In this document: piece by piece, positions 1 through 13,800 of the stretch | How the letters are laid out: every line of letters begins with the position of its first letter | Numbering within the stretch: the stretch's first letter is position 1 | DNA from: Linum tenue | Taxonomy: Eukaryota; Streptophyta; Magnoliopsida; Malpighiales; Linaceae | Assembly: GCA_946122785.1 (NCBI GenBank) | Contig: CAMGYJ010000004.1 | Span: 23,696,188-23,760,187 of the forward strand | Direction: 5' to 3' | Length of the DNA stretch: 64,000 bases | Translations under genes and position numbers: made by a program | Notes under the pieces: generated by a model | Told to the model about the DNA's origin: nothing | Database searches by the model: none | What the model saw: only the letters and a program-made list of their open reading frames with translations

Positions 1-182
1 ATTAAAATCCGAGTTAAAACGAAAAAGATATGAGTCAATTAAGAAAGCTAGTGAAAATAAAAAAGACATTTAATTCTCCATCCTTATATCTGGATTTTCT
101 AAATGAAGGGTCCATATTTGGTTATTGATGGGTGCATACCATGGATTATGCACCCTATCTTGAGCCAGGAAAGGGGAGAAGG
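1..182. repeat. Direct repeat copy 1 of an interspersed repeat
   Basis: This block recurs at about 882-1066 with small differences. Both copies share the GAGTTAAAACGAAAAAGATA stretch, an ATGAGTCAATTAAGAAA stretch, and a near-palindromic GGGTGCATA-CCATGG-TTATGCACCC core. The sequence between the copies contains further degenerate ACCATATGGTAT-type motifs. I see no coding potential. It is probably a fragment of a transposon whose family I cannot name. Confidence 0.6.
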
Positions 183-881
183 AAGGGGGGAACGGATCAG
201 GTCAGTAACCTTATGGTGAGTAACCATGAGTAACCCATCCATATCAGCATGACATCGGCATCCTCTCTCTCCTGAAAAGCCTTAAATTTTCCCTTACTTG
301 ATCTTTGACGGACGATTTCTCACTCGTTTTAAGTTGTAATTTAATTTTTTTGCACAGTTAGATCAAATTAATTGTGCTCTTCAAAATGATATCCACTTTG
401 ATATATTTTTCAAACAAAAAAAAATTGAGCCATTTTTTACCAGTCTATACCATATGGTATTGACTGGTATTGAAATAAGAGCATACCTATGGTTTGAAAA
501 GCGTACCATGGTGGTATGACACAAACCAAAACTATAGGATGGTTGAATATATGATAGTAGAAGTATATTAATTGTCATTTACGACTTTTAACATTATATA
601 CCATAAGATACCACCCCGTACCAGGGTGGTATAGTATGGTATTGTGTGGTATTTTTTGGTCCTGTAATTTGTTCACCAAGAAATTTGTAGATCTAATAGA
701 TCATGATGAACTCGTTCCTTCTGTGCAAACGTTTTCAAAAATGAATTAAAAACGAAGAAGATACCATATGGTATGCAGTTGGTACCGAGAGGCAAGAGTC
801 TTTTTTTCTCCAAAAATATTGAAAATAGATCTCATTTTGTAGAGCACAATGAAATCGTTCCATTTGTGCAAAAAAAAAAAA

Positions 882-1066
882 ATTCGAGTTAAAACGAAAA
901 AGATATGAGTCAATTAAGAAACTTAGGAAAAATAAAAATGACCTTTAATTCTCCATCCTTAGATCTTGATTTTCATTGATTTTCTAAATGAAGGGTCCAA
1001 GTTTGGTTATTGATGGGTGCATAACCATGGGTTATGCACCCTATCTTGAGCCAAGGAAGGGGGAGG
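882..1066. repeat. Direct repeat copy 2 of the same interspersed repeat
   Basis: This is the second copy of the block at 1-182, in the same orientation. Differences are a 10-14 bp insertion around TTGATTTTCA and scattered substitutions. The central near-palindrome (about 1015-1041) is better preserved here than in copy 1. The two copies may be the ends of one element of about 1.06 kb, or a local duplication. Confidence 0.6.
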
Positions 1067-1639
1067 CGCAACCCGATATCCCGAACTCGACTGACCGCAA
1101 TCCAAGTAATCCACAATTCAATTGCATCCAAAGGGATTGACACCATTCGTAACACATAGGGAGTTCTGGAATTCTAAATATGATTTTCTAATTGAGGACA
1201 GAACCATAACCTGCAGTATCGTCATTCATAACAAGTCAACATCCCTTTTCTTGTACTGTTCTGATCCAGCGAAAATTACAATTTAATTATTACAGCGGAA
1301 ACTACAATTAGGCGTTAGCATCCGGATGAAGGGCATGCATTGGGAGTTAGCTGCGGAACGCCTGCTTTACTCTTTGTGTGTTTTGTTTAAGTTGTGAACT
1401 CCTGCTTACAATTACAAGTCACAAATGCGCGAAACGCACAGAATAATCCAACAAGTAAATTACACGAGATTCATCGGGTCCAATAGAACCCCGGGAGAGG
1501 CAAGTAGAGGGAGGACCCACCCATTTCGATCGGCCCAATTATATTGTGGCGGAGTTGAATATGTTGCCATAATTAATAAATAAATAGTTTTATTATTTTT
1601 TTTTTTTTCCGGGAACCATCGGTACGTTAGCGCTTTTTA

Positions 1640-1655
1640 TTTATTTATAAGGACA
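1640..1655 (+). promoter_or_regulatory. Possible TATA region of the CNNM gene
   Basis: A TTTATTTATAAGG stretch lies about 245 bases upstream of the ATG at 1897, followed by an AG/CT-rich leader. It has the form of a plant TATA box. The call rests on position and composition only. Apart from this, the 1067-1896 stretch shows no gene. Confidence 0.25.
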
Positions 1656-1896
1656 GACAGAGAGACTTTGAATAGTTGGGCATACTGCATTTGTTAACAC
1701 CCAGTCCAAACTATCCTCTCCCTCTCCGCCTCATCGCAGCAGGTGGCAGCTAATTATGAACTCAACCCCGCCAGTAACTTGTTTGCGGGGCCGGCAACAG
1801 AAGCAATAATAACAAATCTGATCCAGAGACGCGATCGCAGTTGGGAATTCGATCGATCGATCGATCAATTAATCTGGGCGGGTTGGGAAGAGTAAT

Positions 1897-4800
1897 ATGG
1901 CAGTGGAGCACACATGCTGCGGAACCGAATTCTTCCTTCAGATTGTAATAATTGTGCTGCTGGTGCTGTTCGCGGGCCTCATGTCCGGCCTCACTTTGGG
2001 CCTCATGTCCATGAGTCTCGTCGACCTCGAAGTTGTGGCCAAGTCCGGCAAACCCAAGGATCGCAAATACGCTGGTAATTATTATTTATATGCTTCTCCA
2101 TCCATCTGTTTTCCTTCTTCTTTTTTTTTTTTTTTTTTTGCCCCATCTTCCTACACATATAATATACTGCTCCGATTCTCCTGATCCATCGGGTGTCTCT
2201 GTACTGACAGAAAGGATACTACCAGTTGTTAGAAATCAGCATCTGATACTCTGTACACTGCTAATTTGTAATGCGGCTGCCATGGAGGTACACATCATTA
2301 GATTAGATTCGACTTGTCAAAATATGTACTTGGTAAAGATAGTTATAGTTTATTATGCAACTGTTGTTTGATGTTTGTCAGGCACTCCCTATTTTCCTGG
2401 ATAAGCTGGTTTCAGCACTGGGCGCTGTTCTTATTTCAGTCACCCTGCTTCTTCTATTTGGTGAGGTGAGAACTGACAAGACAAACTATATATATATATA
2501 TATATAGCTAGCTACTTCTCTGTTTAGTCACAAAGTTAACACTGTTAAACTTTGTTGGTCTTCTTAATGAATGCCGAAGCTAGTGATGGCAATTTCAACC
2601 CGCCCCGCGGGTATTACCCGACCTGACTCGCGATGGGGCGGGTATTACCCGACCCGCAGTAGCGTGGGACGGGGCATGGGTATCTACTTCCGACCCGCCC
2701 TGCCCCGCCCCGCCCAGTTCTAGACTCATTTTATCTCAATTCCTTACAATATCTATACATATTTCTCCTATTTTGATTTTTCTTCAACTAGTTAGAGTCG
2801 ATCTTTCAACTTGTTAGGGTCAATTATCCATTCTATTATCAATATTTTTCATTCTTAAAGTGTTTTTCCCTACGTTTTATTGTAAAATGTAAAATTTACT
2901 TGTATTTTTTTGAACAACATGTAAGAGTGGGTCGACCCGCCCCGCCCCGTACCCGCGCGGGTTTTACCCGCCCCGACCCGTAGTAGCATGGGGCGGGGCA
3001 TGAGAATTGAGGTACCCGCCCCGCCCCGCCCCATTGCCATCACTAGCCGAAGCTAAGTAGTTCAATCAGGGGAACTAGATAATCTTGGGATCCATCAGTA
3101 ATTTCTATCTCTGTCTCTGGCTCTGCAGATTATACCGCAATCCGTTTGCACTCGATACGGCCTGGCAATAGGCGCTACAGTGGCTCCATTTGTCCGCATA
3201 CTTATTTGGATATGCTTCCCGGTCGCCTATCCTATAAGCAAGGTCACATATATATATATATATGTATATTGGTTTCAGCATGGTCCTTTAATTTCCATAC
3301 ATGTATGAATCTATTGTCTCTTTTACCTACTCTAGTATAGCTGATCACTGGCTCGCTCATATTATTGATCCATCTTCTTAATTTCAGATTCTAGACTGCG
3401 TGCTGGGTAACGGACATGTTGCACTTTTTCGCAGAGCTGAGCTGAAAACACTAGTCAATCTGCATGGCAATGAGGTTAGATCTACGTTGTCATTTGGGCA
3501 GCTAGCACGCGAGATGCATGGCTGCGATAGTCCTCATTAATTATATTCGTCTCGATTTAGCTTTATAATTGACTTATTGTCATTTAACTGCCTATTGTTG
3601 TGTCTCTGCTTCAGGCTGGGAAAGGAGGAGAGCTAACCCATGACGAGACAACAATCATTGCTGGAGCACTTGAGCTCACAGAAAAAACAGCTAGTCATGC
3701 AATGACTCCCATTTCCCAAACTTTTGCTATTGATATCAATGCGAAGTTGGACCGGTAAATTATGCAAACCCGGTTTAATTTTCTCAGGAAAACTGGTCTT
3801 CTATCCCTATTTATCATTATTATTGTTAAAAGATAGTAGTATTTGACTCACATCCAGTATATAATTATAGTATTTTCTATATCTGTCTACTTTTGGCATT
3901 CAGTTAGAGACAACACGTACAAGAAACATATTAACAAAGTATCTTTCTTAACCCTAATCACTCTATCTTTCCAATCTCTCGTCTCTCCCTATCAAGCCCG
4001 CCAACCATTCTAATTCTTCCCTACTTCTTTCCCAAGTACCTCTTCCAATCTCTAATAATATCTCTAAGTCCCTCCATATGAATAAATTCTCAATCTCGCA
4101 ACCGGATCAATAAAAAACCTAGATAACCGGGTTTCTATCAGTGGCACAGAGCCTTGGTTGTGAGCATGAGTTCGTCACAACTCTCAACTAGGGAATTGGC
4201 CAGCGTATTACGAGCCAAACTCGATGGAGCCTTGGGAAGGACATCGACTGCGACTGAAAGAGGTGAAGCCATTGCTATGATGACCGACAAGGAGCTACGA
4301 GCAACGTTGACCGATATTGTTGCCCTAAGTGGTGTTGCCCCTGGTATTCAAGTCGTATCATTCTTTGTGGCCGCTGCAGGGACCACCACTACGATGGAAG
4401 TCATCGCTGCCCCAACCAAAGAGAAGGACCCGAACAAGGTTGTCGAGGCTACGGTGGCTGTTGTGGCCAAAGAAAAATGATATCTTTTTTATCCTGTTCT
4501 TGTGTCCCAAAAAGGAGAGGGCAATGACCTCTGAAGAATCCCAGGCTGAAGGTTCAAAGTAAAGACCAACGCGGAGTCACATTACGAACCGCGCTTCTCG
4601 AAAAAGATCGTGTCAGGTTCGGCTAAGGAGAAGAGAAGAACATTGTGTCAACGATCCTTATGTCCATGTCTGCATCGTTGCCAACCACTTTTCCTGTCAT
4701 AGGCTAGGAGATAGCAAATATTACCTATCCTCGTAGTCACCGAGTCACTCCTCAGTGAATTGTACGGGTAAGGACTCGGGAAGTGGGCACCGAGTCACGA

Positions 4801-7800
4801 CTCAGAATGCTAAGGACTCGGGAAACTATTTGAAGTAGGACAAGGTCCACATCAATACCAAATGACGACGCTAGACAGAGGAAGAGGCAGGTCACTGGGT
4901 GGATCCACCATAGCTGTGAAGTGGGCAGCTGGATCCATCTAGGCATCGACAGTCGGGGTGACGAGATCGTAGGTTGGCAGTGTGGTACTAGCTAGGCTTA
5001 CCTTTCATTCATCATGTGGTTGAATCATTCCCAAAAAAGGAGGCCAAAAAGGGAGAAAGGTTGAGCACCATTGCTCATAGTTTACACCACTCTGTCTAGT
5101 CCACTACCCATTGCCAGTGAAGGAGACATCGAATGAACTGCCAAAAATGAGAAGAAGAAAGAGAGCGAGGACCTCCCTCTTGTTTGTGACCAAGTGCAAC
5201 CCTTGTGTCGCTTAGTACACCTCAACCAATTAAGTTGTACCAACTAAATTGGGTCGTTAGTTTGAATGGATTAGATGAAGCTGGTTGTGAAGAGTAGCAG
5301 GGTTACATTAGGCTCATCTTGGGCGGACTAGATCATTAGTGGAGAGAGACGCATTCCAATGGTACCACAGATTTCAGGAGGAGGTTTAACCTCATCTTTA
5401 GGGAAGGATTGGGTATAGTATGAGCTATCTTCTAAAGAGGGTGGACTTGGAGGAAAGGAAGATGAGTTTATTGGGTTTATAGGTGGACTTCCATTATAAC
5501 ATGGCCCAAAGGCATTTGGAGAGGTAACCCAACAAATTAATTGGCTATCTTCATGGAAGATGTTTAAGGATCTCCATGAGTCGATACTTAAGGATAGTTT
5601 CTTGTACAAGAAAGAACCTTTGGATTCCTTAAGCTGCTGGACGGTAAGGCTAAGAAGATAGGATTTTTGGAGATTGAATTCTCTAGTGAAGCACAGAGTG
5701 GGCCCTCGAAGGTGTCATCATCTCTTGATTAGCTGGTGAGGTCATAGAGAGAAGGATGGTACGAGTACTCGTACCATATTTGAAGAGTAACACTTGGATT
5801 GCACGAGAAAGGCAAAGGAATGGGTTAAGATTTTCAACCTTGATAGAAATTCAATTTCTTGACGAAACCGATAATCTATCCCATTTATTATTATTGTTGT
5901 TTTTTTCCGTCGTCGTCGTTGTTGTTAAAGACAATAGTATTTGAGTCATATTAGGTTTATTATTAGATTTTTCAGTATTTACTATCAATATGTACTTTTG
6001 GGATTCAATTAGAGGAAATCAAGAAACATATTAGTAAAGTATCTTTCTAAACCCTAACCCTCTCTATTCCCAATCTCTCGTCTCTCTCTATCAAGACCTC
6101 TAGCTAGTCGACTTCTACTTCTCTAGTTTTTCCTCATATACCTCTGTCAATCCCTAATTATACCTTTAAATCCCTAAATATCGATAAATTATCACTGGAT
6201 TTTTATTAGTAAACAATATAAATTCTATAATATTACCTATTATATTGATCTGCACTTCGCGTCGGTCATAAACTAATATTTTTTGTAATATAATTTCATC
6301 CATTATTTAATAATTTAGTTGAAATAAGATTATTCAAAAAATAGTTCACGTAGGGCACTTCCTCTATCTTTACGTAGTGTCTTAATTATTTATTTTTTTA
6401 TTGGGGAGAGACGCCAAGCGTAGGAATTAAACTATCAGAGGATTAAACCATAGGAAACCAAAAATAGCAGCAAACAATCTTAAACAAATTCAGAGTCAGC
6501 AATGAGAAATAAGGTTGTTGTTCTACTCGTAAACTGTTTGACGGGGAAGCTGATGCCCCTTATGTCACCCATAAGAATTCTTTATAGCTCATGAGGGGAT
6601 GCGCCAGTTCATGCCACCCGAAGGGAGAGATGAAATCGTGCTTCAAAAGCCAGTTCGTGACTCTATTCCCCTCGGGATAAGTATGCTTCAGGCAAACCAC
6701 CCACCCACCCTTGTGCTAGTTTCAGACGAATAGCACCAAGAATGGCTGCATAGGAATGAACTGGGCCGGTGCGATTATTAATCAAATCAATGGTAAGTAT
6801 GTTTCCTTGCCATGTCTACACCTTGGAAGGCCCAAAGTTCAGAAGCTATGATGGTTCCGGAGCCAATTTTGCTGCAAAAGCAATTAAGCTACTTGCCAAT
6901 GTAGTTTCAAAGGACTCCCCTCACTGTCACTTCTCTAGGTGATATTTGTATCGCCCATATGTATTCATTTTGTGCCAACTTGGGCTTGGAGGAGACCAAC
7001 TGATGAGGGACTCTATGTACGCGGGTTTGCCATTGCAATCTAGCTGAGCGCTGGAAAGCGAGTGCCTAGTCATTTGCTTTGGTGGTCACAAAGTTTAGCA
7101 GAAATGAATACGCCATGCCTTGGTTCCTAAAAATAAATTCGCAACTTTTTCTCCAACTGAACCACAAGATCATATTGAAGTAGTTTGCCCACTCTCCATT
7201 CCAGTTTTCCATGGACTTATTGGCGAAGTTAGAGAATAGCCGGTCTTCCTAATCTGTAGTGAAGAATTGAGTGTTCCATTGCGTCGGAATAAAGCTTCCC
7301 CATATGTAGGCCGCTGGATCAAAATATCTTAGGAAATGAAGTGTTGTCTTTGGAAATCCCTAGCATCTACGGCAGGAATCATTGTTGCTAAGCTTTATTT
7401 GCTTCCTTATCATGTTGGTGGTGATTTTTCCTAAGATTTTCATCCACGCTGAGACTCTAACTTGCTCCGGTGTCTTTAATTGCCATATCTCCTTCCACTT
7501 TGGGTTTTTGGCCATTACTAAGCCTGTATGCAGAGCTGGTTGAGAATTGACCATTTGATGTTGCTATATAGAACAAGGTGCCATTTTCTCCCGACAACAT
7601 ATCAACCATGAGGGTCCTGATTTTGTAATGTTTGCTAGTGGATGTGCTTCAAAGTCTTCCACCTTCCAGCCATGCTCTTCATCCCACATATCAGCAACTA
7701 TCTTGTTCCTCAACTCTGTGGGAACTTCTGATGTAACCAGCTCGATCAAGGGATCCAACAACACCCAAGGATACAGCCAGAACATAGTAGTCCGACCATT

Positions 7801-10800
7801 ATAAATATTAACAGTGTTGCTTTTGCGCAAGGTATGGGAGGCATAGTTAAAACTAGGACAAGCGAAGAAACTTCCCCGAGCTTTCTTAAGCACTTTCATT
7901 CCTTCCCATCTCCCACCATACTTGGTTTTAAGGAGTCTCGTCCATAAGGCATCATGTTTTGTGGAAAGCTTCCATCCTCTTTTCGCGAGCAGAGCAAAGT
8001 TGGCATGCCTAGTCAACCAAATTCAACGCCTCTATGGCTGCGAAGTTTTGTCACCTGGTCTCAAGAGATGGATGGAACTTAGTTTTGTCGTCCTTCTCTC
8101 GCCATACGAACTAGCTATCGTACCTGTTAAACATTTTTCAAACCGATGCTAAGAGTAGCTTTGAAAACATGAGATAAATAATCACAGTAGATGAGATTGG
8201 TCTCACTAGGATGATTCTAGCTGCAAGGGGCAAACCCCGCATTTTTCAGAGTGCGAGTTTTTTCTGGATTCGTAGCATCAGACCTCTATTCAGTCTTTAG
8301 TGATCCTTCCATGGATGGTGTTAAATATTTGCCCAGTGTGGTTTGGGGAATTCCAGCCCGATAACTAAGTCTTTGCTCCTTGTATCAGTGAATGTAGGGG
8401 GACCGTAAATGGAAGACTTTTTTTGGGGATGGACCATTTGCCTGGAACTTTTACGAAATTCTTCTAAGCATGCTCAAACTTTCTTGATTTGCCTCCCTTC
8501 TCGCCTCTTCAAAACGAATTAGGTCATCATCGAAGAACATATGTGACAGTTTGGGGCCGTCAGAGGAAAGGAGAATCAACTTCCATTCTTTGTCCACCAC
8601 TACATTTCTATGTGAAAGCCTTTCCATATATAAAATAATTAAAAAGATACAGTGACAACGGGTTTTCCTAGCAAACTCGTCGCTGGATTTCTTTTAGGCA
8701 GGGAGCATTCCAAAGTCTGTGAAGGAGTCCACACTGGTTCTAATTCCAAAAGTCGATCATCATGGATTCTAATAACTGTTACAAAATGGTGCTACGTAAT
8801 TTTTCATAATGTGCGATCTAACAAAAAAATCAAGTTACAGAGTTTCCATTTAATTAAACTATTATGTAAGATTAGCTTATCTTACAGAAGCTTTAATTTT
8901 GTCTAATGCAAATTGATAAGATGTTGAATGCAATAGGTTATAATTAAACTGTAATTTGAAAAATAATCAACCTTACAAAACCTTTGTGTGATGCGAATTG
9001 GTGAGATCGTCAATAATTTAGTTAATAATCTAGGAATTTTCATTCAAACTATATCATGAAACTTATATTATATATTTGTTTAATTGATACGTAAGAAATT
9101 ATTATCTCTTAATAAAATTAGTATATTGTCTTGGTTATTAAGACTTATGTTGATGCATTATTTAATTGATACATAAGAAATAATTATCTATATGTACTTA
9201 TTATATAATTGTTGTGGATTGATGTTAGATAAATATTTGGTGTCTAATAATAAAATTAAGTATTAAAAGTTCACAGTTAAAAATACAATAGAAAAGATAA
9301 CTTATCTTACATACATTGATGAGATAGTGAACATTGTAGTTAATTATAAGAACTATGTAATGCATTTTTAATACATAAATTTTTCGTAATGCGGAATGAA
9401 AAGTTACTAAGATAGTTGTCTAAAGGTACAAAAATATTATGGTTAAATTGGGTGTATGAGATGTAAAACATTTGTGAAAATAATAGCTACTTTTTGAGAG
9501 ATACACAAAATAAACAGAATTTTGAAAGTTTCGTGACAAATGTAGTCATTTTAGTAACAAATTATATCGCATCAATGACACTGTTAGTTATTTTAACGAT
9601 ACGCTTACTGGGTTGCCAACTCACCCGACACGTTATCGACAACTCAACCACACTGGCCATATAGATGCCACATCACATTTTACTTTATAAATAAATTAAA
9701 AAAAACTATCAATTAATTTCTCCTTCTTCTCTCCACTTCCCACCACCCGTGCAGACTACAGATCCATCGACTAAAGCTTAACGACCTCGAATGTTCACCT
9801 CTCGACGCTCTTCTCTACCAGACTCTGGAGATGAATGGCAGCTCATGGCGTGCATCTTCTGTCCTCACTTTCCTGGTCCCCTCCACCGTTAGCGTCTATT
9901 ATTTCCCTTAATTTCGTCCCACCACCACCATCCCTTCCAACTACCTAGAAACCTCTCACCTTCACCAGTTGGGCTGCTCTCTGCCTCTGTTTTGATCGAC
10001 AGTAAAACAGGATCCATGAGAAGAGTGGTTCAGGAGAGGCTTGAACTATGCAGGGGAGAGGGGAATCATAGTCTTCTTCACTTTGATGCTTTCGGTTTTC
10101 TGATTTAATCCACTCCCACAGTGTTTGTTTGTGTCGCTCTTCGATAGAGTCCTCTCCAAGTAATGAAGCACTTGGGAATCAGGATCTGGGCTGCGCGTAA
10201 TCTTCTCTTCAGCTGCCGGTGTAATGGTAGGTGACAGCCCCTTTTAAGCTTCTTTGGCAGCAGCGGGAGAAGATTCAAAGATGCTGATGATAGCGGCGGC
10301 AGGAGAAGGTTGTCCTCGTCAGTGTTCCTGCCGCCTTCACCCCGCCCTCACATGCAAACAAAATCGATTCTCAATCGAATCTTAGGATTCATTCTATATC
10401 AATTGGAACAAAACCCTAGGTCATAAACTTTTCTTCTGGGTTTCTCAAATCCAATCAACAAAAAACTCACTCCCATCCCCATTTGTTCAACGAAGGAGAA
10501 GAAGATAGCTAGTGCATAGTGGTGCTCGATTTCAAAACAACGAAAAGAACACCCTTTGTCAAGTCCCTGCGGCAGTGCAAGAACAAGGATATGGCGACAT
10601 CTCACTTGAAATCCCAAAGCCTCCCTCATCTGTGCCGAGGAATGGTGTAGTTTCGGGTTCGTCAGTTTGGGACTTATGGGTTCTGTGATGAATCGTCGAC
10701 GACGACGAAGTATAAGACGTGAGGAGCACCCGGTTCTTGTCGCAAGAAGAAGAGAGGTGGTTTTGCATATGAAGACAGGGTCAATGGCGGGTGGGTGGTG

Positions 10801-13800
10801 AGATCTTTAGATGGATTCGGTGAGTGAGATGCAACCATTAGAGAAGCTCCATTTCCAGTTCAACGAGGTAGAGAAGCGGCAACGACGGCTGCTGGAGTAG
10901 AGTATGTCACAGAGGGAAGGAGGGAGCGTGCATTGGATGGAGACTTTTCAGCTCCATTTTTAAATTAATCCAGCGTGGAATTGGCACTAGAGAAACTCGC
11001 CAACTCAGCCTTTTCGTTTTTCCATTATGCCTATTGGCCAGCACCATTAAAGAATTGGACGGAATTGGCTATTTTGTGTATTTCATGAAAAGTGGCTATT
11101 ATTGGCAAGACCACGAAAATTTTGGCTCTACAAGTGTATTTTGCCAACAAAAAATTACATAAACAACTCACCATAGGAAAAAAGAGTTTATTGTAAATTT
11201 GAACGTAGACAATAAAAAATCCGATGAATAATGAAAAAGTATCGTGATAGCTGTCTAAAGGCTAAAAAATTATGGTGAAATTGGATGTAAGAGATAAAAA
11301 AAATAAAAGACTACATAAACAAGCGACTGTAGGAAAAGTAGCTTATGGTAACATTTGATGTAGAGTATGAAAAATCATGTAAACGTTGGAATAAGTACCG
11401 AGATAGTAGTTAAAAGGTAAATAAAAATATTATAGTCAAATTGGATGTAAATGTTGGAATATAAAATATTTCATAACAAATGACTATGGAGAAAAAGAAC
11501 TCATGGTAAAATTGGTTGTAGAGTAAAAAAATTCAGTGAGCTACTACTTGCGAGAAAAAAGAGCTTATGATAGAATTAATTGTAGGGTATAAAATATTTG
11601 GTGAACCGTAGACACTAAAGAAAAGGTGAAATAAATTTAATACTACACCAATTTTTTTTTAGTAAGGAATAATTATTTTAACTTGCTTATACATGCATAC
11701 AACTTCGATGAAAAAAGTTAACTTACCTTACAAAAATTTTGTGAAATGCAAATTGATGAGATGATGAGCATTGTAGCTAAATCCAGTTTACCAAACCCTT
11801 AAAAAAAGAGAAACAAATGTAATCCTATCCTAATATTTTAGTAAGTTGTGATTTTAACTTGTACTTTATTTATATATATAAAGTTGAAGTGAGGTTACTG
11901 TTACCTAAAAATTTACAATTTGATACCCCAAATTTAATTAAATCACAACTTAATCACTATAATGTATATTTTACATTTTGATACCCAAATTTAATTTTAA
12001 TGTAAAATAATTGAAATTTATATTTTGATATCTAAATTTTATGAGATATTTATACCTATAGTTTTTAAAATTTACATATTGGTCCAATGTTTAGATTTCT
12101 TTTGAATCCATGAATCCAATCCACCAATTCTTTTGAACCAATCCATGAATCCAATTCACCATAACATAAAGTATAAATTTAGTTTGTACAATACAAGATA
12201 TTGTATAACGCTACTTTAGGAGAAGATTCGACCATTTTACAAGAGCGAATTTGTAAACTCATTTAATACATTTACGGGTACTAAACAAACTTTTGCTAAC
12301 TACATGTAACAAAATATGTGACATCTTCAAAAGCAAGTGTCAATAAATTGCTACGGTGAAAAGGGTTGACTTTTGTATTGACGGTCAACTAAAAGAATTG
12401 GTCAAAACCTTTCCATCATCTATTTCCTCTTCGTTTCATTTTTCACTAACCTTCCATAGACCATAACGCTTTCTTTATTTCTTTCTTTGCCTTCTTTGTC
12501 TAACCCTAATTAGTATACTATTTTTATGTATTCTAATCACAAGTATTAACGGGTCCATACACGACTCACCAACAGGCTAGAGAACTAACAATTGAACCAT
12601 GAACCACTAACTTTTTCAGCTCAATGTCGAGTCTAATTAAAAATAAATATAAATGGTTATTACTTATTATAAAATCGTCATTTTCCACTTTGGGATTTGA
12701 GGGCGTGAAATTTAAGCGAGTTGCAGTTTTTATTCCTTTTGCTTCGCTCTAGAGTTTTTCTGTTTCACCCGGGCTAGAATTTTCAACAATTATACATGGA
12801 ATGTTTGGCTAAGTATCAAATTAATATTTTCCATTTTTATACCAAAAAAGTAAATAATTATGATCTTAAATACATCACCATAAAAGGAATTAAGCCTCAA
12901 CTATGCAAATTACAGGTTTGCACCTAAACTTAATATATCTTTAGATGTATAACCTAAATTTATTTTTGTGACATATAAGTCCTCAAAATATTGATGAAAC
13001 AATACATTTTAGTACCTAAAATATTTGTGTATTATATTTTGGTACCTAAACTTTTGAAGTTTTGAGGTCTAATTTTTGTATGTTTAATTAAAACTAGGGG
13101 TGTTCAAACGGTTTGGTTACCATGGTAACCGTTTTAACCAGTACTATTTGGATAATTTGGTTTGGTTAATTTGGATAATTGGTTTGGTTTGGTTAAAGTT
13201 TTTAACTTGTTTGGTTTAGGTGGTTTGGTTTGGTTTCAGACACTCCTAACCAGTCAAACCAAATTAACTAGTTAAGTAATTAGTCATATATCTAACATAT
13301 ATTATATACACATACTTAATACTTTGCATAACCACTCAAGAGTTAACGTTCATCCCTTTTAGACTCATAAAATATAAAGCTCAATATTGCTCATATAGTG
13401 TATATTTGTATATGTAAAATGTAGACCACAACATATGGACGCCTAATTTAGATAAATTTCATACATTATGATGGATGAAAACTTGAAAGAAAGGTCATTT
13501 CCAGCCTATGATAATTGCTAAGAGACTAAATCAATTTACACAAACACAATAATTCATTAACCCATACCATTGTCATAAATTTTTGTTAGGTGCATACTTC
13601 TATACTAATCGTAAAATAATTGTCTTAGTTGCATGTATTTTTGTTAAGGGTCAACTATAACTACGTGTTGATTGTTATGTTTTATTCATTATATAAATTG
13701 CGAATTGTTGCATTAACCAGAAAATTTTCATCGTCAATGATAATGTGATTTTATATTGGTTAATCTGGTTAACCAATTAACCAAACCGATTAAACTTTAG

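Noticed and set aside
1897..2184. 95-residue protein ending in a phenylalanine run
   Set aside because: It is the first exon of the CNNM gene read through its intron. The GTAATT donor at 2075 gives the conserved continuation.
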